Source: Candidatus Viridilinea mediisalina
GTDB taxonomy: Bacteria > Chloroflexota > Chloroflexia > Chloroflexales > Chloroflexaceae
Assembly: GCF_002532535.1 (NCBI RefSeq)
Contig: NZ_NQWI01000005.1
Coordinates: 33,472-97,471 of the forward strand
Length of the DNA stretch: 64,000 bases
Reading direction: 5' to 3'
Below are positions 16,471 through 24,546 of the stretch, in pieces; position 1 is the first letter of the stretch; the number at the start of each line of letters is the position of its first letter. The position numbers were made by a program, and so were the translations under genes. The notes beneath the pieces are model-generated. The model searched no databases, was not told the DNA's origin, and was given only the letters and a program-made list of their open reading frames with translations.

Positions 16471-19319
16471 GGTAGACGATAACCATAGAACGTGCGTCGG
16501 CTGCCATCAGGAAAGAGTGGCCCCATCACCACAGGTTCGGGGTCGGGCCCAAGGATGGAAGCTAGGGCCGCAAGGTCCTCTTGCACAAAATAGCCAGAGA
16601 GCAGAAAGAGCGCCCCCGCTTCAGCCGGAGTTGAGAGCTGTGCGCCAGCGAAGGTAGCTACCGGAATGCCTGTTGTCAGAAAGGCAAAGACTGGGTCTTG
16701 GGGCAAGCCATCACCGACAAAGATCTGTGGCGGTAAACGATCCTCATCGGCCAAGCTCCGCACATAGCTCCCCATCTGGCTCTGCACCGGGTAGAAGACC
16801 AAGTAGACCCCGACTTGTGGCGGCATCACCACAAAATAGAGGTGTACATTCAGCGCCACACTCAGACTCAACAAGCCTACAGCAAGCCCACGCACAAGCT
16901 GGGGACGCAAACGGTTGCATCGCGCCCACAAGCTACGCCAGAGTGCCACCCAGCCCAGGGCGACAATGATGTAGACAAAGCCAATTGCGGCGAAGGCACG
17001 CATGCCATGAGGGGCGTTCATCGCCAATGCGCTTGGCAACAAACCCAAGCCGAGGCCGCCAAAAATGAAGAGGGTGCGCCAATCACGCCACCAGCGCAGC
17101 AGGGCCGCAAGACCAAGGAGCATCCCGATTCCGCTCACATAGTCGAGCATCGGATGCCGGGGCGCATGGTGGCGGCCATTCTCATCACCAAGCACATGGA
17201 ACATCAAAAGGTGGCGACGGAGCGCATCATCCAAGGCCACCAGCGGTGCTTCGGCACGCAATATTTCAGGACTGAGCAGAAAGACCGCCCCTACGCGATC
17301 ATTAAAAGCCTCTGGCTGGTTGAGCGCATAGCTAAACAGTGGGCCAAGGGTAAGCAACAGCCCCAGTATGATCGCAATAGCGCCCCCAAGCAGCCTCCGC
17401 CAAGCATGGGGGTAGAAGCAGAGCAGCAAAAAGCCCAACCACGCAGCCACCAAGGGCGCAACCCGCCCGGTGTGGTAGGTCTGCACCGCCAAGCCAAGCA
17501 GTCCACCAGCCGCGATGAGTGTGAGCAGGAAAGCAGGAAGCGGGAAGCGGGAAGCGAGATGCGAGATGCGGGATGCGGGATGCCTCCTCGCGTCCTCGCC
17601 TCCTCGCCTCCTCGTATCCTCGCCTCCTCGCCTCCTCGCCTCCTCACCGCCCCAGTACAACCCCACCAAGAGCAACACCAGCCCACTCAACGCCAACAGC
17701 GGATCAAAAACCGTTGGAAAAGAGAAGCGGCTAATCGTAATATGCCAACTGGATGCAGCAAGCAACAGCGCGGCTACAAGGCCCACCGCACGTTGGCCAC
17801 TGAGCAGTGCAGCTAAGGCATACAACGGAAAGACCGTCAGCGCCCCAGCAACGGCGGTAACGAGGCGCATAGACCAGAGTTGCTCACCCCAGAGGTAGAG
17901 CGCCAGGGCAAAGGGATAGAGCCCCAAAGCCGGCATATTCACCCGCTCGCTGGCAATATAGATGGGGCGGTAGCCAGAGAAATCACGGATGCGTTGCGCA
18001 AAGAGGCCGTGGCGCGCCTCATCGCGCCACAGGCCAAAGGGCATCTCGTCGAGGCGGAAGAGGCGCAGCGCAAGGGCAAGGATGAAGATGAGCGTCAAGA
18101 GGAGCAGGGCGTGTTGACGACTGAAATCTGGCCCACTTGGTTGCCAAAGGTTGTTGCCTAGCCCCTGCGGCCCCGCCGTAAGCAGCAGCAACGCCCCAAG
18201 AGCCACGGCTATGCCTGCACCAACCGCAAAGGGCAATTGGGTTGCCAACATACCACCTGCCAAGGCGAGCAACCCCAAGCCAACCAAGACCGGCCAGGGG
18301 GTGGTGAGCCAGGCCAGAGCCTTGCCACCTTCATGGGCATACAGAACATCTATTCCTGAATCCACGGATTGGGTTTTGGGATGCCTTGGATGGCCCTCAC
18401 CCCCTACCCCTCTCCCACGTTGTGGGAGAGGGGCGCAGGCACCGCTGTTTGCTTGTGTTGCTTTGCGCTCTTTTGCGGCAATGAACCCGTTTTCTCTCTG
18501 CCCATGAACCTCGTCGCCCCGCCGCGCTGCCGCACCACGCCACGCCAGCAACAACAGCAATGTCGCCGTCCCCAACAGCCAAGGAGTTGGCGGAAGCATC
18601 CAGACAAGGCTATAGGGATCATACCAAGCCCAGAGCAGCAATGCGCTACCAACAAGGGCAATCAGCAGACTTGCGGCAGCGGCAAGCAGTGGCGTCTGGT
18701 ATGCCCGCAGCAGCGTAACCACCCAGATCAACGCAGCGACCAGCACGGCTAAGAGCCAACCCAGCGCAAGACTGCGGCTGAGGGCGGCGTGGTTGCTGCC
18801 TGGCAATGGCGTAAGGCTCACTTCCGCCAAGGGCACACCGAGCAAACGGAGATCAAGATCAGCGGGGCGTTGGCCGGGGCGCACCAGCGTCGAGTGGAGA
18901 TCGAGCGGTTGGGCCACGCCACGAGCTTGGGCCGCAACACCTGGCGGCAGCACAACGGCATAGTGACGCCAGCCCTCTGTTACAGCAAAACGCACAACAG
19001 GCGTCGTCTCTTGCATCAGGGTCAAGGTCGGATCTGCTTGGGCCGCAAGCTGTTCGCCATTCAAGGATAGGCGCAACAGATTTGGGCCCGAACTTGCCCC
19101 ATGCAGCACCATACGTGCTTCCGGCCCGCTCCAACGAAAACTGCGCCCATAGTGGCGCTCTACCAGATAAAAGCCACTCAGGAAACGTGTGTCAGCATCC
19201 ACACCAACATCAAGCTGCAGCGGCTGAGGAGAGCGCAAGAGCAACCAGAGCAAGAGGGTGACAAGGAGTAGCAGCACCCCAGGTATGGTCAGTGGGGGCC
19301 AGCGTTGCAACAGGGCCAT
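16467..19319 (-). CDS. GT-C membrane glycosyltransferase, PMT/ArnT-like (copy 1), with two repeat-derived insertions
   Basis: 950 residues, paralogue of the next gene and about 100 residues longer. The catalytic loop is again FGLWRDEARHG, near residue 430. The extra length comes from two hydrophilic insertions in extramembrane loops. One, about nt 18365-18510, encodes a stretch with PLPQRGRGVGGEG and contains a perfect 12-bp hairpin. The other, about nt 17526-17650, encodes EEARRRGGED-type repeats and is made of 7-base and 8-to-9-base tandem units. Both stay in frame and avoid membrane helices. A dolichyl-phosphate-mannose-synthase-like gene upstream could supply the lipid-linked sugar. No clear ribosome binding site precedes ATG 19319, because a repeat element ends there. 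Confidence 0.8.
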   Translation of the reverse strand: MALLQRWPPLTIPGVLLLLVTLLLWLLLRSPQPLQLDVGVDADTRFLSGFYLVERHYGRSFRWSGPEARMVLHGASSGPNLLRLSLNGEQLAAQADPTLTLMQETTPVVRFAVTEGWRHYAVVLPPGVAAQARGVAQPLDLHSTLVRPGQRPADLDLRLLGVPLAEVSLTPLPGSNHAALSRSLALGWLLAVLVAALIWVVTLLRAYQTPLLAAAASLLIALVGSALLLWAWYDPYSLVWMLPPTPWLLGTATLLLLLAWRGAAARRGDEVHGQRENGFIAAKERKATQANSGACAPLPQRGRGVGGEGHPRHPKTQSVDSGIDVLYAHEGGKALAWLTTPWPVLVGLGLLALAGGMLATQLPFAVGAGIAVALGALLLLTAGPQGLGNNLWQPSGPDFSRQHALLLLTLIFILALALRLFRLDEMPFGLWRDEARHGLFAQRIRDFSGYRPIYIASERVNMPALGLYPFALALYLWGEQLWSMRLVTAVAGALTVFPLYALAALLSGQRAVGLVAALLLAASSWHITISRFSFPTVFDPLLALSGLVLLLVGLYWGGEEARRRGGEDTRRRGGEDARRHPASRISHLASRFPLPAFLLTLIAAGGLLGLAVQTYHTGRVAPLVAAWLGFLLLCFYPHAWRRLLGGAIAIILGLLLTLGPLFSYALNQPEAFNDRVGAVFLLSPEILRAEAPLVALDDALRRHLLMFHVLGDENGRHHAPRHPMLDYVSGIGMLLGLAALLRWWRDWRTLFIFGGLGLGLLPSALAMNAPHGMRAFAAIGFVYIIVALGWVALWRSLWARCNRLRPQLVRGLAVGLLSLSVALNVHLYFVVMPPQVGVYLVFYPVQSQMGSYVRSLADEDRLPPQIFVGDGLPQDPVFAFLTTGIPVATFAGAQLSTPAEAGALFLLSGYFVQEDLAALASILGPDPEPVVMGPLFPDGSRRTFYGYRLP
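17526..17650. repeat. In-frame short tandem arrays inside glycosyltransferase gene
   Basis: First 7-base units (GCGGGAA, GCGAGAT, GCGGGAT), then CTCCTCGC-like 8- and 9-base units. The reading frame is kept. The paralogue at 13918-16470 lacks this segment and has a plain loop there. The CCTCGC units are related to the GAGGACGC array at 56636. Confidence 0.75.
18406..18434. repeat. 12-bp hairpin repeat within coding sequence
   Basis: CCCCTCTCCCAC and its complement around a GTT loop (arms 18407-18418 and 18422-18433), inside the first insertion of the glycosyltransferase gene. It reads as a dispersed intergenic repeat captured by a coding region. Confidence 0.65.
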
Positions 19320-19326
19320 AAGAACT

Positions 19327-19454
19327 TATACCAGTGACGAGTGACCAGTGACGAGTGACGAGCAGGGCGAAACAGATTGGTAAGCCACGCTCGGCTAACC
19401 ACATAACCGCCAACTGCTGACCACTAACCACTAACCACTAACCGCTAACCACTA
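19327..19454. repeat. Element with two heptanucleotide arrays between glycosyltransferase genes
   Basis: Bounded by TATACCA at 19327-19333. It contains GTGACGA-type units (about 19334-19362) and, at the other end, five CCACTAA-type units (19421-19454). The second array directly abuts the TGA stop codon of the minus-strand glycosyltransferase gene that ends at 19455. Confidence 0.7.
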
Positions 19455-20267
19455 TCACTCGCGCCCACCGAGAATTGCCGCACTATGGTGGGGGCTCAAC
19501 ACATCACCGAGTTGCAAGCTAAACTGGCGGTAGCGCCGCAAGCCCATGCGATGCAGCATGGTGCGCCGCAGCACATTGAGTGTCGCCAAGCCATAGATCA
19601 CCGAACGCTGGAAATTGACCGACGAGGCCTCCTCGAAGTAGCGTGTCGGCACGGCAATCTCGCCAATACGAAAGCCATAGAGTACCGCTTGGGCGATCAT
19701 CTCGCTATCGAAGACAAAGTCGTCGGAATTGAGCAGAAAGGGCACCGTTTCGAGCAGACGCCGATTGTAGGCCCGAAAGCCGGTATGGCACTCCGAGAGG
19801 CGCAGGCCCAACACCATATTTTCACTGATGGTTAAAAAGCGGTTGGCCACATACTTCCAGATCGGCATGCCACCAGCGAGCGCGGGATTGCCACCCTGCC
19901 CAGGCTGGCGCAAGAGGCGCGAACCGAGCATCATATCGCAGGTACCCGCAACGATTGGCGCAATCAACTGCGGGATACAGGTCGAATCATACTGATAATC
20001 GGGGTGCAACATCACCACAATATCAGCCCCGGCGCGCAACGCCTCTAGGTAGCATGTCTTCTGGTTCCCGCCATAGCCCCGATTCTGAACGTGGATGACC
20101 ACCTCTAGGCCGAGCCGCTGCGCTACCTCGACCGTCTCATCCCGCGAGACATCATCAACCAAAATGACATGATCAACCACACCATGCGGAATATCGCGGT
20201 AGGTACGCTCTAGGGTGCGCGCAGCATTATAGGCGGGCATCACTACCACGACCCGTTGACTACTCAT
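19455..20267 (-). CDS. Family 2 glycosyltransferase, dolichyl-phosphate mannose synthase-like
   Basis: 270 residues from ATG 20267 (MSSQRVVVVMPAYN), with AAGG just before the start. The GT-A motifs are complete: PAYNAARTL, VDDVSRDET near residue 40, NRGYGGNQK near 68 and the DxD-equivalent HPDYQYD near 93, then the acceptor loop SECHTGFRAYNR. No C-terminal membrane helices, so it is a soluble or peripheral cytoplasmic enzyme. It is typical of enzymes that load a sugar onto a polyprenyl phosphate, which the two following GT-C enzymes could use as donor. Its stop codon abuts a CCACTAA array. Confidence 0.85.
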   Translation of the reverse strand: MSSQRVVVVMPAYNAARTLERTYRDIPHGVVDHVILVDDVSRDETVEVAQRLGLEVVIHVQNRGYGGNQKTCYLEALRAGADIVVMLHPDYQYDSTCIPQLIAPIVAGTCDMMLGSRLLRQPGQGGNPALAGGMPIWKYVANRFLTISENMVLGLRLSECHTGFRAYNRRLLETVPFLLNSDDFVFDSEMIAQAVLYGFRIGEIAVPTRYFEEASSVNFQRSVIYGLATLNVLRRTMLHRMGLRRYRQFSLQLGDVLSPHHSAAILGGRE

Positions 20268-20474
20268 CCTTAAATCTTTCTCCACATTGTTCGTTTGGGG
20301 CCATGCCCCTAGGTGCCGTCCTAGAATCCGCTTTGGGGCTCCGCCCCTGGGGGGCGAAGCCTCCCGATTGTAGCAGAAAATACCCAATGCGTCACAGACA
20401 ACCAAACCTGCCCGGCACATAAACAGGTTTATGCTACAATTATAGTAGGCCGGGTAAACACAAGGAGCAACAAC
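20268..20474. other. Divergent intergenic region with GC-rich hairpins
   Basis: Lies between the minus-strand glycosyltransferase and the plus-strand PPOX gene. It holds short hairpins GGGGCCATGCCCC and GGGGCTCCGCCCC (about 20297-20357), then an AT-rich stretch with TACAAT and TATAGT boxes (20434-20450) that is the probable promoter of the PPOX gene. No confident -35 box. Confidence 0.4.
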
Positions 20475-20870
20475 ATGAGTCAGGCCACGTCGGACGCCCC
20501 CTTCAGTATTCTTCACAACCAAAGTTACGCCAATCTCTTCACCTTCCGCAAAAATGGTGAGGCGGTGAAGACGCCTATGTGGTTCGCCGAAAAGGATGGT
20601 CGCATCTACATCATGACGGTTGAGGATTCGGGCAAGGTCAAGCGTATCCGCAACAACCCCCGCGTCCAACTTGGCGCTTCTGATCGCACAGGTAAGCCCC
20701 TTGGCCCCACGGTTGACGGCAAAGCACGGCTCTTGACCGATCCCCAAGATGTTCTGGTTGCCAAGCATGCCCTCGATGATAAGTATGGTCTCTTGAAGGC
20801 TATTCTCGATTTCTTTGCTACCGTCTTCTTTGATATGCAGCGTGCATGGATTGAGGTTGAACCCGCGTAG
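20475..20870 (+). CDS. PPOX-class (pyridoxamine-phosphate-oxidase-like) F420- or flavin-dependent oxidoreductase
   Basis: 131 residues with the split beta-barrel pattern of the Rv2061-type PPOX family: an N-terminal strand pair with TFRKNGEAVKTPMWF, then GRIYIMTVEDSGKVKRIRNN with the cofactor-phosphate-binding Lys and Arg residues, and VQLGASD. The C-terminal FDMQRAWIEVEP closes the barrel. Members bind F420 or FMN and reduce small organic molecules in the cytoplasm; the substrate is unknown. AAGGAG lies eight bases before ATG 20475. Monocistronic, with a strong terminator after it. Confidence 0.85.
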   Translation: MSQATSDAPFSILHNQSYANLFTFRKNGEAVKTPMWFAEKDGRIYIMTVEDSGKVKRIRNNPRVQLGASDRTGKPLGPTVDGKARLLTDPQDVLVAKHALDDKYGLLKAILDFFATVFFDMQRAWIEVEPA

Positions 20871-20896
20871 GGTCTTTCATTTTTAAGCGACAACCA

Positions 20897-20927
20897 GCGG
20901 GGAGGGCTTTGGCCCTCCCCGCTTTTG
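20897..20927 (+). terminator. Intrinsic terminator after PPOX gene
   Basis: 11-bp perfect stem (20897-20907 / 20912-20922), loop TTTG, followed by TTTT. It lies 27 bases after the PPOX stop codon. Confidence 0.85.
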
Positions 20928-21037
20928 CATGGTTGCAGGACGTAGCACCCAATAGCTTGGTTATCAGCCATCTCTTAATCAGCTATTTACCTCTGCTTAA
21001 TGGAATGTGTGGTAAACATTAACGCTTCATCGCTAGG

Positions 21038-21985
21038 ATGCGTTGGTGTTATCCGGCTATCAGTTTGGTATGTATGACTCGCTTCCTCGGATCTCTACGC
21101 ATGCCTAGCCCACGTGAGCGCCATGAGTGGCTCCTCTTTGTGCTGTTAATTGGCCCGAACCTTGCGCTCTTTGCTGTCTTTACCTATTGGCCATTGATCT
21201 ACAACTTCTACCTCAGCTTTGTGCGCTGGAACTTCTTACGGCCAACCAAGCCCTTTGTTGGGCTTGATAATTATGCCAATGTCTTCAGTAGTGCCCAATT
21301 CTGGACAATTGTCACCAATACGTTTGTCTTCGCCTTCTTCTCGGTGGGCCTCACGCTGATCATTGGCTTGGCGCTTGCGCTGCTGATCAATCAACCGCTG
21401 CGCTACCGCAACACCGCCCGTGCGGTACTCTTCTCGCCAGTCATTATGTCAGGGGCAGTCGTTGCGGTCGTCTGGAGCTATATCTTTGATCCGCGCTACG
21501 GCCTGATTGATCAATTCCTGCGCCCGCTTGGCATCGCCTCACCCAATTGGCTCTCCGATCCAGCTTGGGCCATGCCAGCCGTGATTATTGTCTATGTTTG
21601 GAAAAATCTTGGCTATGCGGTGGTGATCTACCTCGCTGGGCTACAAGGGATTCCCCGCGAACTCTATGAGGCCGCCCGCGTAGATGGGGCTGGCCCGTGG
21701 GCGCGTTTCTGGCATGTCACCCTACCCGGCCTTTCGCCCATCGCCTTCTTTCTGTCCGTTACAAGCGTGTTGGCTACCTTCCAAGCTTTTGACATCATTA
21801 AAGTGCTTACCGATGGTGGCCCCGTGATCTCAACGACAACCCTCATCTATCACCTCTATACCCTTGGTTTTGTGAGCTATGACGCAGGTCAGGCTGGTGT
21901 AGTAGCTGTGGTGCTCTTCATGATCATGCTTGTCCTCACGATTATCCAGATTCGCTACCTTGAGCAACGCGTAAACTACGGGTAA
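21038..21985 (+). CDS. Carbohydrate ABC transporter permease, MalF/UgpA-type
   Basis: 315 residues with six predicted membrane helices and the permease EAA loop YEAARVDGAGPWARFWHVTL near residues 208-227, which contacts the ATPase. The first helix is followed by a WPLIYNFYLSF segment typical of the MalF/UgpA side. Starts at ATG 21038; ATGs at 21074 and 21101 are possible, since the first 20 residues are not conserved-looking. Partner permease and binding protein follow. The gene's stop codon TAA opens a TAATACCA-bounded repeat element. The imported substrate is probably a sugar or glycerol-phosphate; it cannot be named from sequence alone. Confidence 0.85.
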   Translation: MRWCYPAISLVCMTRFLGSLRMPSPRERHEWLLFVLLIGPNLALFAVFTYWPLIYNFYLSFVRWNFLRPTKPFVGLDNYANVFSSAQFWTIVTNTFVFAFFSVGLTLIIGLALALLINQPLRYRNTARAVLFSPVIMSGAVVAVVWSYIFDPRYGLIDQFLRPLGIASPNWLSDPAWAMPAVIIVYVWKNLGYAVVIYLAGLQGIPRELYEAARVDGAGPWARFWHVTLPGLSPIAFFLSVTSVLATFQAFDIIKVLTDGGPVISTTTLIYHLYTLGFVSYDAGQAGVVAVVLFMIMLVLTIIQIRYLEQRVNYG

Positions 21986-22089
21986 TACCAGTTACGAGTG
22001 ATGAGTGACGAGTGACAAGCAGGGTATACCTCATTGCAATGCGGTCTGACGTAATTTGCTATGCGGCATATTCAACGGCAATTGGTATA
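21983..22089. repeat. TAATACCA ... TGGTATA element with GTGACGA heptads
   Basis: The left end TAATACCA (21983-21990) contains the permease stop codon. GTTACGA, GTGATGA and GTGACGA units follow, then a conserved right part with ATGCGGCATATTCAACGG and the right end ATTGGTATA. A second TGGTATA lies at 22117. Related elements are at 37708-37793, 52820-52937 and 57952-58073. Confidence 0.7.
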
Positions 22090-22129
22090 AGAGGAATTCT
22101 TGCTGCAATCTGAAATGGTATAAGCGGCT

Positions 22130-23011
22130 ATGACGGTACGTGACGAGACGATACTCGCTCGCCCGGTGGTAACCAAAGCCAATAAGGGGTTATTGCATGT
22201 GCAGCGCTTCTTTGGCTACTTAGCTATGGCCTTGGCTATCTTCTTGGTGGGCTTGCCGGTCTATTGGACGATCATTGCAGCCTTTAAGGAGTCGGCGGAG
22301 ATTTATCGCATTCCACCTACATGGGTACCCCTGAATCCTACCTTCGAGAATTTTTCGCGTGCCTGGAATGCTGCCCCCTTTGGTCGCTACTACATCAATA
22401 GCTTCATTACCACCCTTGGGGGGACGCTGGCCAAGGTGCTGCTTGCTGTTCTCTCAGCTTACGCCCTAGCTTTCTTGCGTTTCCCACGCAAAGATTTGGT
22501 CTTCCTCGTACTCCTGGCTGGCCTGATGATCCCACCTGAGATAACAATTGTGCCCAACTATCTCACTGTGGGCCGTTTGGGTTGGATCAACACCTACGCA
22601 GGCATCATTATTCCGAGTGCTGCTGTGGCCTACGGTACCTTCCTGCTGCGCCAAGCCTTTCTCGCCCTGCCCTTCGAGGTGATTGAGGCAGCACGCGTGG
22701 ATGGGGCTGGCCATGTGCGGATTCTGTTGAGTATTGTCATCCCCATGTCACAGCCCGCTATTGTCACCATGGCGCTGTTGGCGCTGGTTGCGCGCTGGAA
22801 TGATTTCCTCTGGCCCCTTTTGGTGACCCACACCTCCGATATGCGTACCCTCCCTATTGGTATCTTCTGGCTACGCAATAGTGAAGGGGTGATCAATTGG
22901 GGCGTGGTAATGGCCGGTTCACTCTTTTTGATCGTGCCTGTCTTGCTCGTGTTCCTCTGGCTCCAACGCTATATCGTTGAAGGTATCGCTGCTGGTGCTG
23001 TCAAGGGATAG
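22130..23011 (+). CDS. Carbohydrate ABC transporter permease, MalG/UgpE-type
   Basis: 293 residues with six membrane helices. The EAA loop is VIEAARVDGAGHVRILLSIV near residue 185. The segment PVYWTIIAAFKESAEIYR after helix 1 is the MalG/UgpE signature in which a periplasmic loop follows the first helix. It heterodimerises with the MalF-type permease upstream to form the membrane channel. The 144-base gap from that gene is filled by a repeat element. The binding protein gene follows after 23 bases. The import ATPase is not in this window and is probably a shared MsmK/MalK-type subunit. Confidence 0.85.
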   Translation: MTVRDETILARPVVTKANKGLLHVQRFFGYLAMALAIFLVGLPVYWTIIAAFKESAEIYRIPPTWVPLNPTFENFSRAWNAAPFGRYYINSFITTLGGTLAKVLLAVLSAYALAFLRFPRKDLVFLVLLAGLMIPPEITIVPNYLTVGRLGWINTYAGIIIPSAAVAYGTFLLRQAFLALPFEVIEAARVDGAGHVRILLSIVIPMSQPAIVTMALLALVARWNDFLWPLLVTHTSDMRTLPIGIFWLRNSEGVINWGVVMAGSLFLIVPVLLVFLWLQRYIVEGIAAGAVKG

Positions 23012-23034
23012 TAGAGAGAAAGGGATTGTTCACC

Positions 23035-24417
23035 ATGACCCAACAGATGCTCACACGCCGTCAGATGCTCAAGTTACTGCTCGCTAGTGGTAGCACGGCA
23101 GCCCTCGCTGCTTGTGGTGCTGCAACGACAACCCAAACGCCAACCAGCCCCCCGGCTAACGATGAAGCCGAGACCGGTGCCCCCGCCGTAGTTAGTGAAC
23201 CAGGCTCTACCGTCAACATTACCTACTGGGGTTCTTTTAGCGGCAATCTGGGTGAAGCCGAGCAAGCTATGGTGAGTAGCTTCAATGCGGCCCAGAGTGA
23301 TGTAGTGGTAGATTATCAGTTCCAGGGGAACTATGAAGAGACCGCGCAGAAGTTTACTGCCGGACTACAAGCCAATACCATCCCCGATGTGATCCTGCTC
23401 TCTGATGTCTGGTGGTTTAGCTTCTATGTCGCAGGCATGATTAGTCAACTTGATAGCCTTGCCCAAGCCGAGGGTGTAGACTTCAGCGACTATGAGCCGG
23501 CCCTGCTCAATGAGGGTGTGCGCCAAGGCAAGCACTTTTGGATACCGTTTGCCCGTTCAACGCCGCTCTTCTACTACAACAAGGAGATTTGGGCTGAGGT
23601 GGGCTTGCCCGATCGTGCCCCTGAGACCTGGGCCGAGTTTGAAGAGTGGGCACCTCAGTTGATCGAGCGCGAGGGCACGACCATGCGCCGTGCGGCCTAT
23701 GTGCATCCCAATGGGGCCAGTTACATCGCATGGCTCTTCCAGCCAGTCGTGTGGCAGCACGGAGGCCAGTATTCCACCGATGATTTCACCATGACTATGA
23801 CGGATTCCGATACATTGCGGGCGGCGCAATTCTTCCAGGATAGCGCTCGATCCAATGGATGGGCCACACTGGTACCCGATATCAACACCGATTTTATTGG
23901 TGGCACGGCAGCATCTATGATGGCTTCCACTGGCAGTTTAGCTGGTCTCACCTCCAATGCGCCGTTCGATGTCGGCGTCGGTTTCTTGCCCAAAGAGACC
24001 AACTTTGGCTGTTGTACGGGCGGTGCGGGCTTGGCTATTCCTAGCGGTGCCCCAGCCGAGAAGCAGCAGGCTGCAATGAAGTTCATCGCCTTTGTGACCA
24101 ACGTTGAGCAGGCTGGCGTCTGGGCGCGCAATACTGGCTATATGCCGGTACGCATCAGCACCAAAGCCACCCCCGATATGGTCAACTTCTTCAACGAGAA
24201 TCCCAACTTCAAGACAGCGGTGGACCAATTGCCACTCACCCAAGCCCAGGATGCTGCGCGCGTCTTCGTTCGCAATGGCGATCAGATCATTGGTAAAGGG
24301 CTAGAGCGTATCATCATCAATGGTGAGGATCCCAGCACCGTCTTTACCGATGTCAACGCCGAACTCACTCGCGTTGCCGAGCCGATCCTTGAAGATCTGC
24401 GCGAGGTAGAGGGGTAA
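23035..24417 (+). CDS. Carbohydrate ABC transporter substrate-binding lipoprotein (family 1)
   Basis: 460 residues from ATG 23035, with GAGAGAAAGGGA upstream; an in-frame TTG nine bases earlier is less likely. The N-terminus TRRQMLKLLLASGSTAALAA then Cys is a lipobox with a twin-arginine-like front, so export as a lipoprotein, possibly by Tat, is expected. The body matches family 1 solute-binding proteins: NITYWGSFSG, VDYQFQGNYEETAQKF, PDVILLSDVWW, a hinge with FARSTPLFYYNKEIW and AAMKFIAFVTNVEQAG. This is the UgpB/MalE-like receptor of the two permeases upstream. The stop codon TAA is again the first triplet of a TAATACCA heptad element. Confidence 0.9.
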   Translation: MTQQMLTRRQMLKLLLASGSTAALAACGAATTTQTPTSPPANDEAETGAPAVVSEPGSTVNITYWGSFSGNLGEAEQAMVSSFNAAQSDVVVDYQFQGNYEETAQKFTAGLQANTIPDVILLSDVWWFSFYVAGMISQLDSLAQAEGVDFSDYEPALLNEGVRQGKHFWIPFARSTPLFYYNKEIWAEVGLPDRAPETWAEFEEWAPQLIEREGTTMRRAAYVHPNGASYIAWLFQPVVWQHGGQYSTDDFTMTMTDSDTLRAAQFFQDSARSNGWATLVPDINTDFIGGTAASMMASTGSLAGLTSNAPFDVGVGFLPKETNFGCCTGGAGLAIPSGAPAEKQQAAMKFIAFVTNVEQAGVWARNTGYMPVRISTKATPDMVNFFNENPNFKTAVDQLPLTQAQDAARVFVRNGDQIIGKGLERIIINGEDPSTVFTDVNAELTRVAEPILEDLREVEG

Positions 24418-24490
24418 TACCATTGCAGATTGTAGATTGCAGATTGTAGATTGTAGATTGCCGAACATGGTGTCCCAAAGGGTGATTGGG
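24415..24490. repeat. TAATACCA element with ATTGTAG/ATTGCAG heptads
   Basis: Starts with the stop codon of the binding-protein gene (TAATACCATTG). About five 7-base units of the type AGATTGT/AGATTGC follow, then the shared GCCGAACATGGTGTCCCAA segment. The right end is not evident. It lies between convergent genes. Confidence 0.7.
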
Positions 24491-24546
24491 ATAAATCTGC
24501 AAAGGCCGTTCTGAAGGTTCGGGGGCGGCTCGCCGCCCCCCCTCCG

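Noticed and set aside
19455..20768. 437-codon version of the DPM-like glycosyltransferase
   Set aside because: The extra 166 residues show no protein-like pattern and overlap the PPOX gene; ATG 20267 gives the canonical N-terminus.
24415..24490. Reading the heptad arrays as riboswitches or tRNA-like structures
   Set aside because: No stable fold or conserved aptamer is visible; arrays are simple tandem units.
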